Assembly (NCBI RefSeq): GCF_003319125.1
Contig: NZ_QOHG01000007.1
Coordinates: 124,001 to 188,000 of the forward strand
Source of the DNA: Blastococcus sp. TF02A-26
GTDB lineage: Bacteria > Actinomycetota > Actinomycetes > Mycobacteriales > Geodermatophilaceae
Reading direction: 5' to 3'
Length of the DNA stretch: 64,000 bases
In this document: positions 9,061-17,107 of the stretch, in pieces
Numbering within the stretch: the stretch's first letter is position 1
How the letters are laid out: each line of letters starts with the position of its first letter
The notes under the pieces: generated by a model
What the model was told of the DNA's origin: nothing
Databases searched by the model: none
What the model saw: the letters and a program-made list of their open reading frames with translations, nothing else
Position numbers and translations under genes: made by a program

Positions 9061-10557
9061 TCAGTAGGCCCCGGCGCGGCTGAGCACCGCCCGGAACGTC
9101 TTGACCAGGATCAGCAGGTCCATGGCCATCGACCAGTTCTCCACGTACCGCAGGTCCAGGCGAACGGCCTCCTCCCACGGCAGGTCACTGCGACCGGAGA
9201 TCTGCCAGAGACCGGTGAGCCCGGGCTTCACCAGCAGCCGGCGGCTGATCTGCGTGTCGTAGCGCGCGACCTCACCCGGCAACGGCGGCCTGGGCCCGAC
9301 CAGGGACATGGATCCGCCCAGCACGTTGAACAGCTGCGGCAGCTCGTCCAGCGACAGCCGGCGCAGCCAGCGCCCCACGGGGGTGACCCGCGGGTCGACG
9401 CGCATCTTGAACAGGAGGCCGTCGGAGATGTTGTCCGCGCTCAGCGCCTCCACCTGGCGGTCGGCGTCGGCGACCATGCTGCGGAACTTGAGCATCGTGA
9501 ACGTCTGCCCGTTCACGCCCACCCGCTCCTGCCGGTAGAGCACCGGGCCGGCGCTGGTCAGCCGGACCGCGAGGGCGATCCCCAGCAGGACCGGGGCCAT
9601 GAGCAGCAGCGCCAGCGCGGCGACGCTGCGGTCCAGGCCGCCCTTGACGACGCGGCGCCACCCCTCGAACCGAGGCTGCTCGACGGCGAGCAGCGGCAGG
9701 CCCTCGAAGGGACGGATGTGCAGCCGCGGACCGGCGACCTCGATCAGACCCGGGGCCACGAGCAGTTCGATGCCGGTGCCCTCGAGCTGCCAGGAGAGCT
9801 GGCGGAGGTACTGGGCGGCGGTCTCGCTCGCCGAGGTCACCGCGATGGTCTCCGCGCCGAGGTCCCGGGCCATCGCCACGACGTCGTCCAGGCCACCGAC
9901 GGGCACGCCCAGGCCGGCCGCGACGAGGTCGCGGCTCTCCGGCGTGACGCAGGCGGCGACGACGTCCATGCCGGCGAACCGCTCCCGGCGCACCCGCTCC
10001 GCCAGCTCGAGGACCGCCCCGCCGCGGCCGACGACGATCACGCGGGTCGTGCAGGACCCGAGCGCGCGCAGCCGGCGCAGCCAGCAGCGGGCGGCGAACC
10101 GCACGAGCAGGGTCGCGACGGTCAGCGCCGGGACGGCGACGACCACGAGGCCGCGGGAGAGGTCGAGAGCGGCCGCGTAGGAGATGAGGCCCAGGGCGGC
10201 GATCAGCAGCAGCCCGGCCCGGCCGACGTGGCGGTACTCGTCGCTGCCGGTGCCGTACGCCCGCTCGGAGTAGGCGCCGTTGGCGGCCAGCAGCGCCGGC
10301 CACCCGAGGACCAGCGCGACCACGGCCCAGAGCAGCGGCTGCTGCGCCGACAGCGAGTCGCGGTGGGTGAGGAGCACCGCGCCCCCGGCGACCGCGGCGG
10401 CCAGGGACTCGAGGAGGACCAGGGCCAGCGTGTAGCGGCGGGCCCACGCCGGGGGCGTGCGGCGGACGGTGGCGCGCGGTGCGAACTGCACCGACGGGGC
10501 CGCGGCCGCCTGCAGCGAGGTGGCTCCCAACCTGACCTGATCCCGATCCAGCAGCAC
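9061..10557 (-). CDS. Polyprenyl-phosphate sugar transferase (exopolysaccharide initiation, WbaP/CpsE type)
   Basis: 498 residues. An N-terminal half with four to five membrane helices and a CoA-binding-like domain is followed by a fifth helix and the bacterial sugar transferase domain (about 300-498). That domain has KGGLDRSVA, LYRQERVGVNG, MLKFRSM, LSLDELPQLFNVL, GPRPPLPGE and KPGLTGLWQISGRS. It moves a sugar-1-phosphate from a nucleotide sugar to undecaprenyl or decaprenyl phosphate, the first committed step of a surface glycan. I use the GTG at 10557, preceded by GGGGGG 4 nt upstream, not the more distal GTG at 10656, which lacks a ribosome site. Confidence 0.93.
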   Translation of the reverse strand: MLLDRDQVRLGATSLQAAAAPSVQFAPRATVRRTPPAWARRYTLALVLLESLAAAVAGGAVLLTHRDSLSAQQPLLWAVVALVLGWPALLAANGAYSERAYGTGSDEYRHVGRAGLLLIAALGLISYAAALDLSRGLVVVAVPALTVATLLVRFAARCWLRRLRALGSCTTRVIVVGRGGAVLELAERVRRERFAGMDVVAACVTPESRDLVAAGLGVPVGGLDDVVAMARDLGAETIAVTSASETAAQYLRQLSWQLEGTGIELLVAPGLIEVAGPRLHIRPFEGLPLLAVEQPRFEGWRRVVKGGLDRSVAALALLLMAPVLLGIALAVRLTSAGPVLYRQERVGVNGQTFTMLKFRSMVADADRQVEALSADNISDGLLFKMRVDPRVTPVGRWLRRLSLDELPQLFNVLGGSMSLVGPRPPLPGEVARYDTQISRRLLVKPGLTGLWQISGRSDLPWEEAVRLDLRYVENWSMAMDLLILVKTFRAVLSRAGAY

Positions 10558-10696
10558 GGTTCCCCCCGGACACCGACGTGACAGTGTGTGGTCGGAGTCA
10601 CCGCGTGGACACGCGCCTGACGTGCGGGTTTGCGGTCCACGGCGACTCCGCGCCACGGATGACCATCACAGTCGGTGATCTCAGGGTCAACCCGCA

Positions 10697-10711
10697 GGGT
10701 GACGTTCACCC
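10697..10711. promoter_or_regulatory. 15-bp inverted repeat upstream of the sugar transferase gene
   Basis: A perfect GGGTGA-CGT-TCACCC inverted repeat about 140 bp upstream of the sugar transferase start and 53 bp after the pth stop. The position suits an operator or an activator site for the polysaccharide genes. Several further GTCACC/GGTGAC half-sites lie nearby (10590-10760). The regulator is unknown. Confidence 0.4.
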
Positions 10712-10763
10712 CGAAGGGGGGCAGATCTCGTCACCCGTTCACCACGCAGCGTGACCGGTGACC

Positions 10764-11375
10764 TCAGGTGCGGGGGTGCACCACGTTCTGCGCGGCCTCC
10801 AGGCCCCGGGCCAGCAGCTCCTCGGTGGCGTCGGCGGCCTCGGCGATCAGCAGCTCGAGCTCCTTGCGCTCGGTCGCCGAGAAGTCCTTGAGCACGAAGT
10901 CCGCCGGGTCCTGCCGCCCGGGTGGCCGGCCGATGCCGACCCGCACCCGGAGGTAGTCCTTGGTGCCGGTGGACCGGCTGATGGACCGGAGCCCGTTGTG
11001 ACCGCCCTCGCCTCCCCCGCGCTTGAGCCGCACGGCCGCGAAGGGGATGTCGAGCTCGTCGTGCACGACGACGAGGTCGTCGGCCGGGATCTTCGAGTAG
11101 TCGAGCAGCCCGCGCACGGGACCGCCCGACTCGTTCATGTAGCAGGTGGGCCGGGCCAGGACCACCCGCCGCCCGGCCAGCCGGCCCTCGCCGACGAGGG
11201 CGCGGGACCGGGCGCCCTTGCCCGGCGAGAGCTTCACGCCGGCGCGGGCGGCCAACTCGTCGAGCACCATCGCGCCGACGTTGTGCCGGTTGCCGGCGTA
11301 GGCCGGACCGGGGTTGCCCAGGCCCACCACGAGGAAGGGGCCCTCGGAGGGCGGTGCTGGTGACGGAGACGCCAC
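10764..11375 (-). CDS. pth: Peptidyl-tRNA hydrolase
   Basis: 203 residues. It recycles tRNA by cleaving peptidyl-tRNA dropped from stalled ribosomes. Family motifs are all present: [20 protein letters not shown] with the catalytic His, [18 protein letters not shown] with the key Asp, and [13 protein letters not shown]. Length is normal for the family. The GTG at 11375 is the only start that keeps the N-terminal strand; it sits at the foot of a hairpin and has no clear ribosome site. It follows rplY on the same strand, the usual actinobacterial order. Confidence 0.97.
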   Translation of the reverse strand: MASPSPAPPSEGPFLVVGLGNPGPAYAGNRHNVGAMVLDELAARAGVKLSPGKGARSRALVGEGRLAGRRVVLARPTCYMNESGGPVRGLLDYSKIPADDLVVVHDELDIPFAAVRLKRGGGEGGHNGLRSISRSTGTKDYLRVRVGIGRPPGRQDPADFVLKDFSATERKELELLIAEAADATEELLARGLEAAQNVVHPRT

Positions 11376-11403
11376 AGGGGCGCCGGCGGTGCCGGCGCCC
11401 CTG
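11375..11403 (-). terminator. Hairpin between rplY and pth, abutting the pth start codon
   Basis: A perfect 13-bp stem with a 3-nt loop, 28 nt after the rplY stop. Its last base is the G of the proposed pth GTG. It could be a terminator or attenuator that limits pth relative to rplY, or a structure that controls pth initiation. Confidence 0.65.
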
Positions 11404-11431
11404 CGGGTCGTGCTCTCGGTCAGCGGATGCC

Positions 11432-12136
11432 TCAGCTGTTCTCGGCCGCGTCCATCGACTCGCCGCTGCCCTGGTCCTGCGGCTCGGGGACGACGTCGCC
11501 CTCGCCGGTGCCCTCGGCGGCGGAGTCGGACTCCTCGCGCTCGATGCCGGCCTCGGCCTCGGCCTCGGCGAGCTCGGCCTCGAGGGCCTCGGCGGTCGGC
11601 GCGCCCAGGAAGCCGATGACCAGCGCCTCCGGGTCGGTGACCAGCGTCGAACCGGCCGGCAGGACCAGGTCCGCGGCGGTGATGTTCTGACCGGCGGTCC
11701 GGCCGGTGACGTCGACCTCGATGGAGTCGGGCAGACGGGTCGCGTCGGCCTCGATCGAGACGGTGTTCAGCTGGTGGTTCGGGATCGCGTCCACGCCGGG
11801 CTCGCCGACGACCACGATCGGGACGTCGACCGTGGTCTTCTCGCCGCGGCGGACGGTCAGCAGGTCGACGTGCTCGTGCTCGCGGGTCAGCGGGTCGCGC
11901 TGCACGGCCTTGGTCAGGGCCAGGTGCTCGGTGCCGTCGAGGACGACGGTGATCAGCGCGTTGCCACCGCCGTTGCGCAGCACCGCGGCGAACTCGCGGG
12001 CCGGCAGCGACAGGTGGACGACGTCCTGGCCGTGCCCGTAGAGGACGGCGGGGATGCGACCGGCACGACGGGTGCGGCGGGCGCTGCCCTTGCCGAACTC
12101 GGTGCGGGCCTCGGCGACGAGGCGGTAGTCAGCCAC
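11432..12136 (-). CDS. rplY: 50S ribosomal protein L25/general stress protein Ctc
   Basis: 234 residues. It binds 5S rRNA in the large subunit. The N-terminal L25 domain (1-95: [28 protein letters not shown]) is followed by the TL5/CTC beta domain (100-185) and an acidic tail (190-234) typical of actinobacterial Ctc. I start at the GTG at 12136, preceded by AGGAG with 9-nt spacing. The longer frame upstream (to 12397) has non-conserved Arg/Pro-rich sequence and is rejected. It precedes pth and follows prs. Confidence 0.95.
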   Translation of the reverse strand: MADYRLVAEARTEFGKGSARRTRRAGRIPAVLYGHGQDVVHLSLPAREFAAVLRNGGGNALITVVLDGTEHLALTKAVQRDPLTREHEHVDLLTVRRGEKTTVDVPIVVVGEPGVDAIPNHQLNTVSIEADATRLPDSIEVDVTGRTAGQNITAADLVLPAGSTLVTDPEALVIGFLGAPTAEALEAELAEAEAEAGIEREESDSAAEGTGEGDVVPEPQDQGSGESMDAAENS

Positions 12137-12220
12137 GGTGGTGTGCTCCTGGATCTCTCGGGTCTGGGGCCGGCGCACACGAGCGCGGCACACCTTCCGG
12201 AGCACACGCACGTCGATAAC

Positions 12221-12235
12221 GGAGATCGGATCTCC
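12221..12235. promoter_or_regulatory. 15-bp palindrome in the rplY leader/promoter
   Basis: GGAGATC-G-GATCTCC is a perfect 7+1+7 palindrome 85 bp upstream of the rplY start. On the minus strand a TTGACC (12252-12247) lies just upstream and could serve as a -35 element, which would put the palindrome near the -10 region, although no good TANNNT -10 is visible. Operator function is inferred from symmetry only. The rest of 12137-12407 carries two similar GGGGCCCGGAGGG blocks (near 12277 and 12343) but no gene. Confidence 0.35.
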
Positions 12236-12407
12236 CTCGCCGGGCCGGTCAAGCGTACTCGGTCCTGCGGAGCGGGGCCCGGAGGGCTCCCGACGCAGGG
12301 CCGGCGAAGCACTCCGTGAAGCGGGTTCCGCCGAGTGGGGGCCCGGAGGGTCCCCCGAGACGGGACGGGAGGGGCTCAGCGCAGGTCGGGACGGCACGTG
12401 GCCGCGG

Positions 12408-12426
12408 TGCGGTCCGGAGGACCGCA
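12408..12426 (-). terminator. Short hairpin after prs
   Basis: TGCGGTCC/GGACCGCA, a perfect 8-bp stem with a 3-nt loop, 2 nt after the prs stop codon on the minus strand. Probably ends the glmU-prs transcript before rplY. Confidence 0.5.
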
Positions 12427-12428
12427 GA

Positions 12429-13409
12429 TCACGAGGCGCCGTCGAAGAGGCTGGTCACGGAGCCGTCCTCGAAGACCTCCTTGATCGCGCGCGCCAGGAG
12501 CGGGGCGATCGAGAGGACGGTGAGCTTGTCGAACTGGCGCTCGGGCTCGATGGGCAGCGTGTTGGTGACGACGACCTCGCTGATCCGGCTGTTCTTGAGC
12601 CGGTCGACGGCCGGGCCGGAGAGCACGCCGTGGGTGGCGGTGACGATCACGTCGGCGGCGCCGGCCTCGAACAGCGTCTCGGCGGCCTTCACGATCGTGC
12701 CGCCGGTGTCGATCATGTCGTCGACGATGATGCAGACCCGGCCCTCGACCTCACCGACGACGCGGTTGGCGACGACCTCGTTGGGCCGCATCGGGTCGCG
12801 GGTCTTGTGGATGAAGGCCAGCGGGGTGCCGCCGAGCTTGTCGCTCCAGCGCTCGGAGACCCGCACCCGGCCGGCGTCGGGCGAGACCACCGTGATGTCG
12901 CGGTCGCCCCAGCGGGCGCAGACGTGCTCGACCAGGAGGTCGAGGGCGAAGAGGTGGTCGACCGGGCCGTCGAAGAAGCCCTGGATCTGCGCGGTGTGCA
13001 GGTCGACGGTCATCAGCCGGTCGGCGCCGGCGGTCTTGAACAGGTCGGCCACCAGGCGGGCGGAGATCGGCTCGCGGCCGCGGTGCTTCTTGTCCTGCCG
13101 CGCGTAGGGGAAGAACGGCGCGACGACGGTGATCCGCTTGGCCGAGGCCCGCTTGAGCGCGTCGACCATGATCAGCTGTTCCATCAGCCAGGTGTTCAGC
13201 GGCGCCGTGTGGCTCTGCACCACGAACGCGTCGCAGCCGCGTACCGACTCCTCGAACCGCACGAACAGCTCGCCGTTGGCGAACTCGTAGGCCGCGGTCG
13301 GGGTGGGGGTGACGCCCAGGTGCCCGGCGATCTCGTCGGCCAGCTCGGGGAACGCCCGGCCGGAGAAGAGCATGAGGCTCTTGTTGGTGGACTGCCGGAT
13401 GGCGCTCAT
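12429..13409 (-). CDS. prs: Ribose-phosphate pyrophosphokinase
   Basis: 326 residues. Makes PRPP from ribose-5-phosphate and ATP for purine, pyrimidine, histidine, tryptophan and arabinogalactan precursor synthesis. Visible motifs: LFSGRAFPELADEI, FANGELFVRF, ATP loop YARQDKKHRGREPISA, catalytic region VDLHTAQIQGFFD, and the PRPP-binding loop VDDMIDTGGT. ATG at 13409 begins MSAIRQSTNKSLMLFSGR as in other actinobacteria. Only 13 nt separate it from the glmU stop, so the two form an operon that makes nucleotide-sugar and PRPP precursors. Confidence 0.98.
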   Translation of the reverse strand: MSAIRQSTNKSLMLFSGRAFPELADEIAGHLGVTPTPTAAYEFANGELFVRFEESVRGCDAFVVQSHTAPLNTWLMEQLIMVDALKRASAKRITVVAPFFPYARQDKKHRGREPISARLVADLFKTAGADRLMTVDLHTAQIQGFFDGPVDHLFALDLLVEHVCARWGDRDITVVSPDAGRVRVSERWSDKLGGTPLAFIHKTRDPMRPNEVVANRVVGEVEGRVCIIVDDMIDTGGTIVKAAETLFEAGAADVIVTATHGVLSGPAVDRLKNSRISEVVVTNTLPIEPERQFDKLTVLSIAPLLARAIKEVFEDGSVTSLFDGAS

Positions 13410-13422
13410 CGGATCGGTGCCC

Positions 13423-14967
13423 CTACTGGTCGAGAGTCGTGCCGGAGGCCGTGGGCCGGCCCTCGCCGGTCCCGGGACGAGTGTCTTCCGCTGGCGCGGC
13501 ACCTGCATCCCCGGCCGCCGCTGCGGCCTGCGCGGCTGCGGTGCCCGGGCGGCGGCGGCCCACCCAGCCTGCCACATTCCGCTGCTTGGCCCGTGCGACG
13601 CCCATCGCCCCCGGGGGGACGTCGGTGGTGATCACCGACCCGGCCGCGGTGTAGGCGCCGTCGCCCACGGTGACCGGCGCCACGAGCATCGTGTCGGAGC
13701 CGATGCGCACGTGGTCCCCGACGGTGGTGCGGTGCTTCTCCACACCGTCGTAGTTCACGAAGACCGTCGCGGCACCGATGTTCGAGCCGGTCCCGATGGT
13801 CGCGTCCCCCACGTAGGACAGGTGCGGCACCTTCGAGCCCTCGCCGAGCTCGACGTTCTTCGTCTCGACGAAGGCGCCCACCTTCGCGCCCCGGGCGAGC
13901 CGGGAACCCGGCCGGAGGTAGCTGAACGGGCCCACAGTCGCTGCCGGGCCGATGACGGCGCCGCTGCAGTGCGAGCGGACGACCGACGCCCCCTCCCCCA
14001 CCTCGCAGTCGGTGAGGGTGGTGTCCGGTCCGACCACCGCACCCCCGGCGACCCGCGTCGTCCCGTGCAGCTGGGTCCCCGGCTGGAGCACCGCGTCGGC
14101 GTCCACGGTCACCGTGACGTCCACCCACGTCGTCGCCGGGTCGACGACGGTGACACCGGCGACCATCAGCTCGTCCAGCACCCGGTCGTTGAGCACCCGG
14201 CGGCGCGCGGCCAGCTCGCGGCGGTCGTTGCAGCCGAGCACGTCGACCGGGTCGTCGGCCCGCACCGCGGCGACCGGCGCGCCGCCCTCCACCAGCGGCG
14301 CCAGCGCGTCGGTCAGGTACTGCTCGCCCTGCGCGTTGTCGGTCGAGAGCCCGGCCAGCACGCGGCGCAGAGTGCCCGCGTTCGCCACGTACACGCCGGC
14401 GTTGACCTCGCGGATGGCCCGCTGCTCCTCCGTGGCGTCCCGTTCCTCGACGATGGCGCGTGGCCGGCCGTCGCCGTCGCGGACGATTCGGCCGAGGCCG
14501 GTCGGGTCCTCGACCTCCGCGGTCAGCACGGTGAAGACGCTCCCCGCCTCCCGGTGCGCGGCGGCCAGCGCGGCGAGCGTCCGCGCGGTGAGCAGCGGCG
14601 AGTCCCCGTTGCAGACGAGCACCGCACCCTCGAGGTCCGGCACGGCGTCCAGCGCCACCTGCGCGGCGTGGCCGGACCCGCGCTGCTCCTCCTGCACCAC
14701 CGGCCGGGCCTGCGGCGCCACGGCGGCCAGGTGCTCGACGACCGCCTCGCGGCCCGCGCCGACGACGACGAGCGTGCGGCCGGCCCCCAGCGGCGCGGCG
14801 GCCGCGAGGACGTGGCCGAGCATGCTGCGACCGCCGAGGGGGTGCAGCACCTTGGGGGTGGCCGAGCGCATGCGGGTGCCCTGTCCGGCGGCGAGCACGA
14901 CGACGGCGGCGATCCCCTCCCCGTCGGTCTGGTCGGGGCGGTCGTCTCCCGGGCGGGGCTGGCTCAC
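13423..14967 (-). CDS. glmU: Bifunctional N-acetylglucosamine-1-phosphate uridyltransferase/glucosamine-1-phosphate acetyltransferase
   Basis: 514 residues. Makes UDP-GlcNAc for peptidoglycan. The N-terminal pyrophosphorylase has LAAGQGTRMRS-TPKVLHPLGG, followed by VCNGDSPLLTA. The C-terminal left-handed beta-helix (about 265-470) has the hexapeptide pattern with IGPAATVGPFSYLRPG and KNVELGEGSKVPHLSYVGDA. The tail (470-514) is a variable Ala/Pro-rich extension common in actinobacteria. GTG at 14967 has GAGGAG 4-5 nt upstream; the longer upstream frame crosses tRNA-Gln and is rejected. Confidence 0.97.
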   Translation of the reverse strand: MSQPRPGDDRPDQTDGEGIAAVVVLAAGQGTRMRSATPKVLHPLGGRSMLGHVLAAAAPLGAGRTLVVVGAGREAVVEHLAAVAPQARPVVQEEQRGSGHAAQVALDAVPDLEGAVLVCNGDSPLLTARTLAALAAAHREAGSVFTVLTAEVEDPTGLGRIVRDGDGRPRAIVEERDATEEQRAIREVNAGVYVANAGTLRRVLAGLSTDNAQGEQYLTDALAPLVEGGAPVAAVRADDPVDVLGCNDRRELAARRRVLNDRVLDELMVAGVTVVDPATTWVDVTVTVDADAVLQPGTQLHGTTRVAGGAVVGPDTTLTDCEVGEGASVVRSHCSGAVIGPAATVGPFSYLRPGSRLARGAKVGAFVETKNVELGEGSKVPHLSYVGDATIGTGSNIGAATVFVNYDGVEKHRTTVGDHVRIGSDTMLVAPVTVGDGAYTAAGSVITTDVPPGAMGVARAKQRNVAGWVGRRRPGTAAAQAAAAAGDAGAAPAEDTRPGTGEGRPTASGTTLDQ

Positions 14968-15039
14968 GGATCTCCTCGGGACGGCGGGGCGGGCGGGTGC
15001 ACCGCTGGGCACTCGCCGCGGTGCTGCCGATGACGGCTG

Positions 15040-15112
15040 CTGGGGGACTCGGACTCGAACCGAGACTGCACGGCTCCAAAGGCCGGCGGGCTGCCGATTA
15101 CCCCATCCCCCA
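15040..15112 (-). tRNA. tRNA-Gln (anticodon TTG)
   Basis: 73 nt on the minus strand. The acceptor stem TGGGGGA pairs with TCCCCCA, followed by discriminator G. The D-arm is GGG-TAATCGGCAG-CCC, the anticodon loop CTTTGGA gives TTG, and the T-arm is CTCGG-TTCGAGT-CCGAG. The top pair of the anticodon stem (27/43) is a C-U mismatch; otherwise the cloverleaf is good. CCA is not encoded. It lies 72 nt upstream of glmU in the same orientation. Confidence 0.93.
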
Positions 15113-15288
15113 TCCGCGCCGGCCGGTCCGGACGCCGCGGGGCACCGGCACCGGCGCCACGGGCAGCCTAGGTGACGGCGCCCCCCGCTCCGCACCGATC
15201 GCGCGCCCGCGGCACGCCCGCAGCGGGGCCCCGGGGCGCTGAACAGGGGGTTCCCACCCCACCGGGCGGACCCTCCCACCGGCACGTA

Positions 15289-15306
15289 GGTTACGGAGCC
15301 GTAACC
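15289..15306. promoter_or_regulatory. Perfect 18-bp palindromic operator upstream of the desaturase
   Basis: GGTTACGG-AG-CCGTAACC, 8-bp arms with a 2-nt centre, 40 bp upstream of the desaturase frame. Such symmetry is typical of TetR-family operators; TACGG..CCGTA-like sites are common ahead of actinobacterial fatty-acid genes. The TetR gene at 16453, downstream of the desaturase, is the obvious candidate regulator, but the link is inferred. Confidence 0.6.
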
Positions 15307-15346
15307 ACGGTCGGGGACGCTGCGGCGGCCGACCGGTTCGTCACCC

Positions 15347-16342
15347 TTGGAGGCCGTTCTGTCCGCTCCCGCCCTCACCCGGCCCTCGGCCCCGATCCGG
15401 CCGGCCGACCCGGACGCCGGCCTGCCGGCCAACGCCTACGGCAAGGAGAAGGGCGCGGTCGAGCAGATCACGCTCTACCTGTTCGTCATCGTCCCCTTCC
15501 TGGCACTGGCCGCGATCGTCCCCGTCGTCTGGGGCTGGGGGATGTCCTGGCTGGACCTCGGCCTGCTGGTCGCCTTCTACTTCATCCCGCTGCTCGGCGT
15601 GACCGTCGGCTACCACCGGTACTTCACCCATGGCTCGTTCAAGGCGGGGAAGCCGCTGCGCTACGGGATGGCGATCATCGGGTGCATGGCCATCGAGGGC
15701 CCGGTCGTGCAGTGGGTCGCCGACCACCGTCGGCACCACGCGTTCTCCGACCGCGAGGGTGACCCGCACTCCCCCTGGCGATACGGCACGGACACCCGGT
15801 CCCTGATGAAGGGCATCTGGCACGCGCACCTGGGCTGGCTCTTCGACCGCCGCCAGACCAACCCCGAGCGCTACGCCCCCGACCTGCTCAAGGACAAGGG
15901 CCTGCGGGTCGTCAGCCGCCTGTTCGTCGTCTGGGCGTTCCTCAGCCTGGCGCTGCCCGCCGTCATCGGCGGGCTGGTCACCGGCACGTGGGCCGGGGCC
16001 CTGTCGGCGTTCTTCTGGGCCGGCCTGGTGCGGACGGCGCTGCTGCACCACGTGACCTGGTCGGTCAACTCGATCTGCCACGTGCTCGGCTCCCGGCCGT
16101 TCGCCTCGCGCGACCGCGCCACCAACGTCTGGCCCCTGGCGATCCTCAGCGGCGGCGAGTCGTGGCACAACCTGCACCACGTCGATCCGACCTCGGCGCG
16201 GCACGGCGTGCTGCGCGGCCAGGTCGACATGAGCGCCCGGGTGATCTGGGTCTTCGAGAAGCTCGGCTGGGCGCACAGCGTCAAGTGGCCCGACCCCGTG
16301 CGGCTCGCGGCCAAGCGGGCGCCCGTCCAGGCCGCGGGCTGA
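15347..16342 (+). CDS. Membrane fatty-acid (acyl-CoA delta-9 type) desaturase
   Basis: 331 residues. Introduces a cis double bond into acyl chains using a di-iron centre and O2. The three His boxes are in order: HRYFTH (near 88), HRRHH (near 125) and HNLHH (near 276). Two pairs of membrane helices sit between and before them. Start is uncertain: the TTG at 15347 gives the full frame, but a GGAGG at 15349-15353 overlaps it and would serve a CTG at 15359 with 5-nt spacing. A strong palindrome lies just upstream and a terminator just downstream, so it is probably monocistronic and regulated by membrane-lipid state. Confidence 0.93.
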   Translation: MEAVLSAPALTRPSAPIRPADPDAGLPANAYGKEKGAVEQITLYLFVIVPFLALAAIVPVVWGWGMSWLDLGLLVAFYFIPLLGVTVGYHRYFTHGSFKAGKPLRYGMAIIGCMAIEGPVVQWVADHRRHHAFSDREGDPHSPWRYGTDTRSLMKGIWHAHLGWLFDRRQTNPERYAPDLLKDKGLRVVSRLFVVWAFLSLALPAVIGGLVTGTWAGALSAFFWAGLVRTALLHHVTWSVNSICHVLGSRPFASRDRATNVWPLAILSGGESWHNLHHVDPTSARHGVLRGQVDMSARVIWVFEKLGWAHSVKWPDPVRLAAKRAPVQAAG

Positions 16343-16363
16343 GCACGCCCGCGAACGTCCCCC

Positions 16364-16400
16364 CGCCCGGGCGCCCCGCCGCTGCGCGGGCGCCCGGGCG
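16364..16400 (+). terminator. Terminator hairpin after the desaturase
   Basis: CGCCCGGGCGCCC pairs perfectly with GGGCGCCCGGGCG over 13 bp, enclosing an 11-nt loop with further CGC/GCG pairing. It lies 21 nt after the desaturase stop and 53 nt before the TetR start, so the two genes are likely separate transcripts. Confidence 0.7.
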
Positions 16401-16452
16401 GCGCCGCCCCGAGGGAGCACTCGGGTCCGGCGGCACCCGGCCGCGGGTGCGC

Positions 16453-17046
16453 ATGACCGGCGCCCAGCGCCGCCAGCAGCTCATCGACATCGGCCGGGAG
16501 CTGTTCGGCCGGCGCGGCTACGAGGCCACCTCGATCGAGGAGCTGGCCGCGCGGGCCTCGGTGAGCAAGCCGGTCGTCTACGGGCACTTCGGCGGCAAGG
16601 AGGGGCTGTACGCCGTCGTCGTCGAGCAGGAGATGCGCCGGCTGCTCGACCGGTTCGCCGACGCCCTCTCCGCCGGCGGTCACCCGCGGGAGCTGCTGGA
16701 GCGGGCCGCCCTCGTCCTCCTCGACTACATCGAGGAGGACACCGACGGGTTCCGCGTCCTCTCCCGCGACTCCCCGATCAGCGACGCCGCCGGGCACTAC
16801 TCGTCCCTGCTCGGCGAGGCCGCGCACCAGGTGGAGCACCTGCTCGCCGCGCAGTTCACCCGCAACGGCTACGACCCCCGGCTGGCCGGGCTCTACAGCC
16901 AGGCCCTGGTCGGGATGGTCGCGCTGGTCGGCGCGTGGTGGCTGGAGGACCGGTCCCGCGGCAAGCGGGACGTCGCCGCGCACCTGGTGAACCTCGCCTG
17001 GAACGGCATGGGGCACCTGGAGTCCCGCCCCCGCCTCTCCGACTGA
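16453..17046 (+). CDS. TetR-family transcriptional regulator
   Basis: 197 residues from the ATG at 16453. The N-terminal HTH is clear: LFGRRGYEATSIEELAARA, then VSKPVVYGHFGGKEGLY, with recognition helix near residues 40-48. The rest is a helical ligand-binding and dimerisation domain with no recognisable ligand motif. Another start, GTG 16447, is possible; no good ribosome site exists for either. It sits directly downstream of the desaturase, suggesting control of fatty-acid desaturation through the palindrome at 15289. Confidence 0.9.
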   Translation: MTGAQRRQQLIDIGRELFGRRGYEATSIEELAARASVSKPVVYGHFGGKEGLYAVVVEQEMRRLLDRFADALSAGGHPRELLERAALVLLDYIEEDTDGFRVLSRDSPISDAAGHYSSLLGEAAHQVEHLLAAQFTRNGYDPRLAGLYSQALVGMVALVGAWWLEDRSRGKRDVAAHLVNLAWNGMGHLESRPRLSD

Positions 17047-17107
17047 GCGAGGACCCCGCTGCCCCCCACCGCTCGCCAGCTCGCGGCGGGCCCCTGCACC
17101 GGGGCCG

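Noticed and set aside
10590-10760. MtrA-type GTCAC direct repeats upstream of the sugar transferase
   Set aside because: GTCAC half-sites are present, but spacing is irregular and such short words are frequent in this G+C-rich sequence.
12270-12360. Two GGGGCCCGGAGGG blocks as a ribosomal-protein leader
   Set aside because: They are similar to each other but make no convincing shared structure, and they lie upstream of the probable promoter region.
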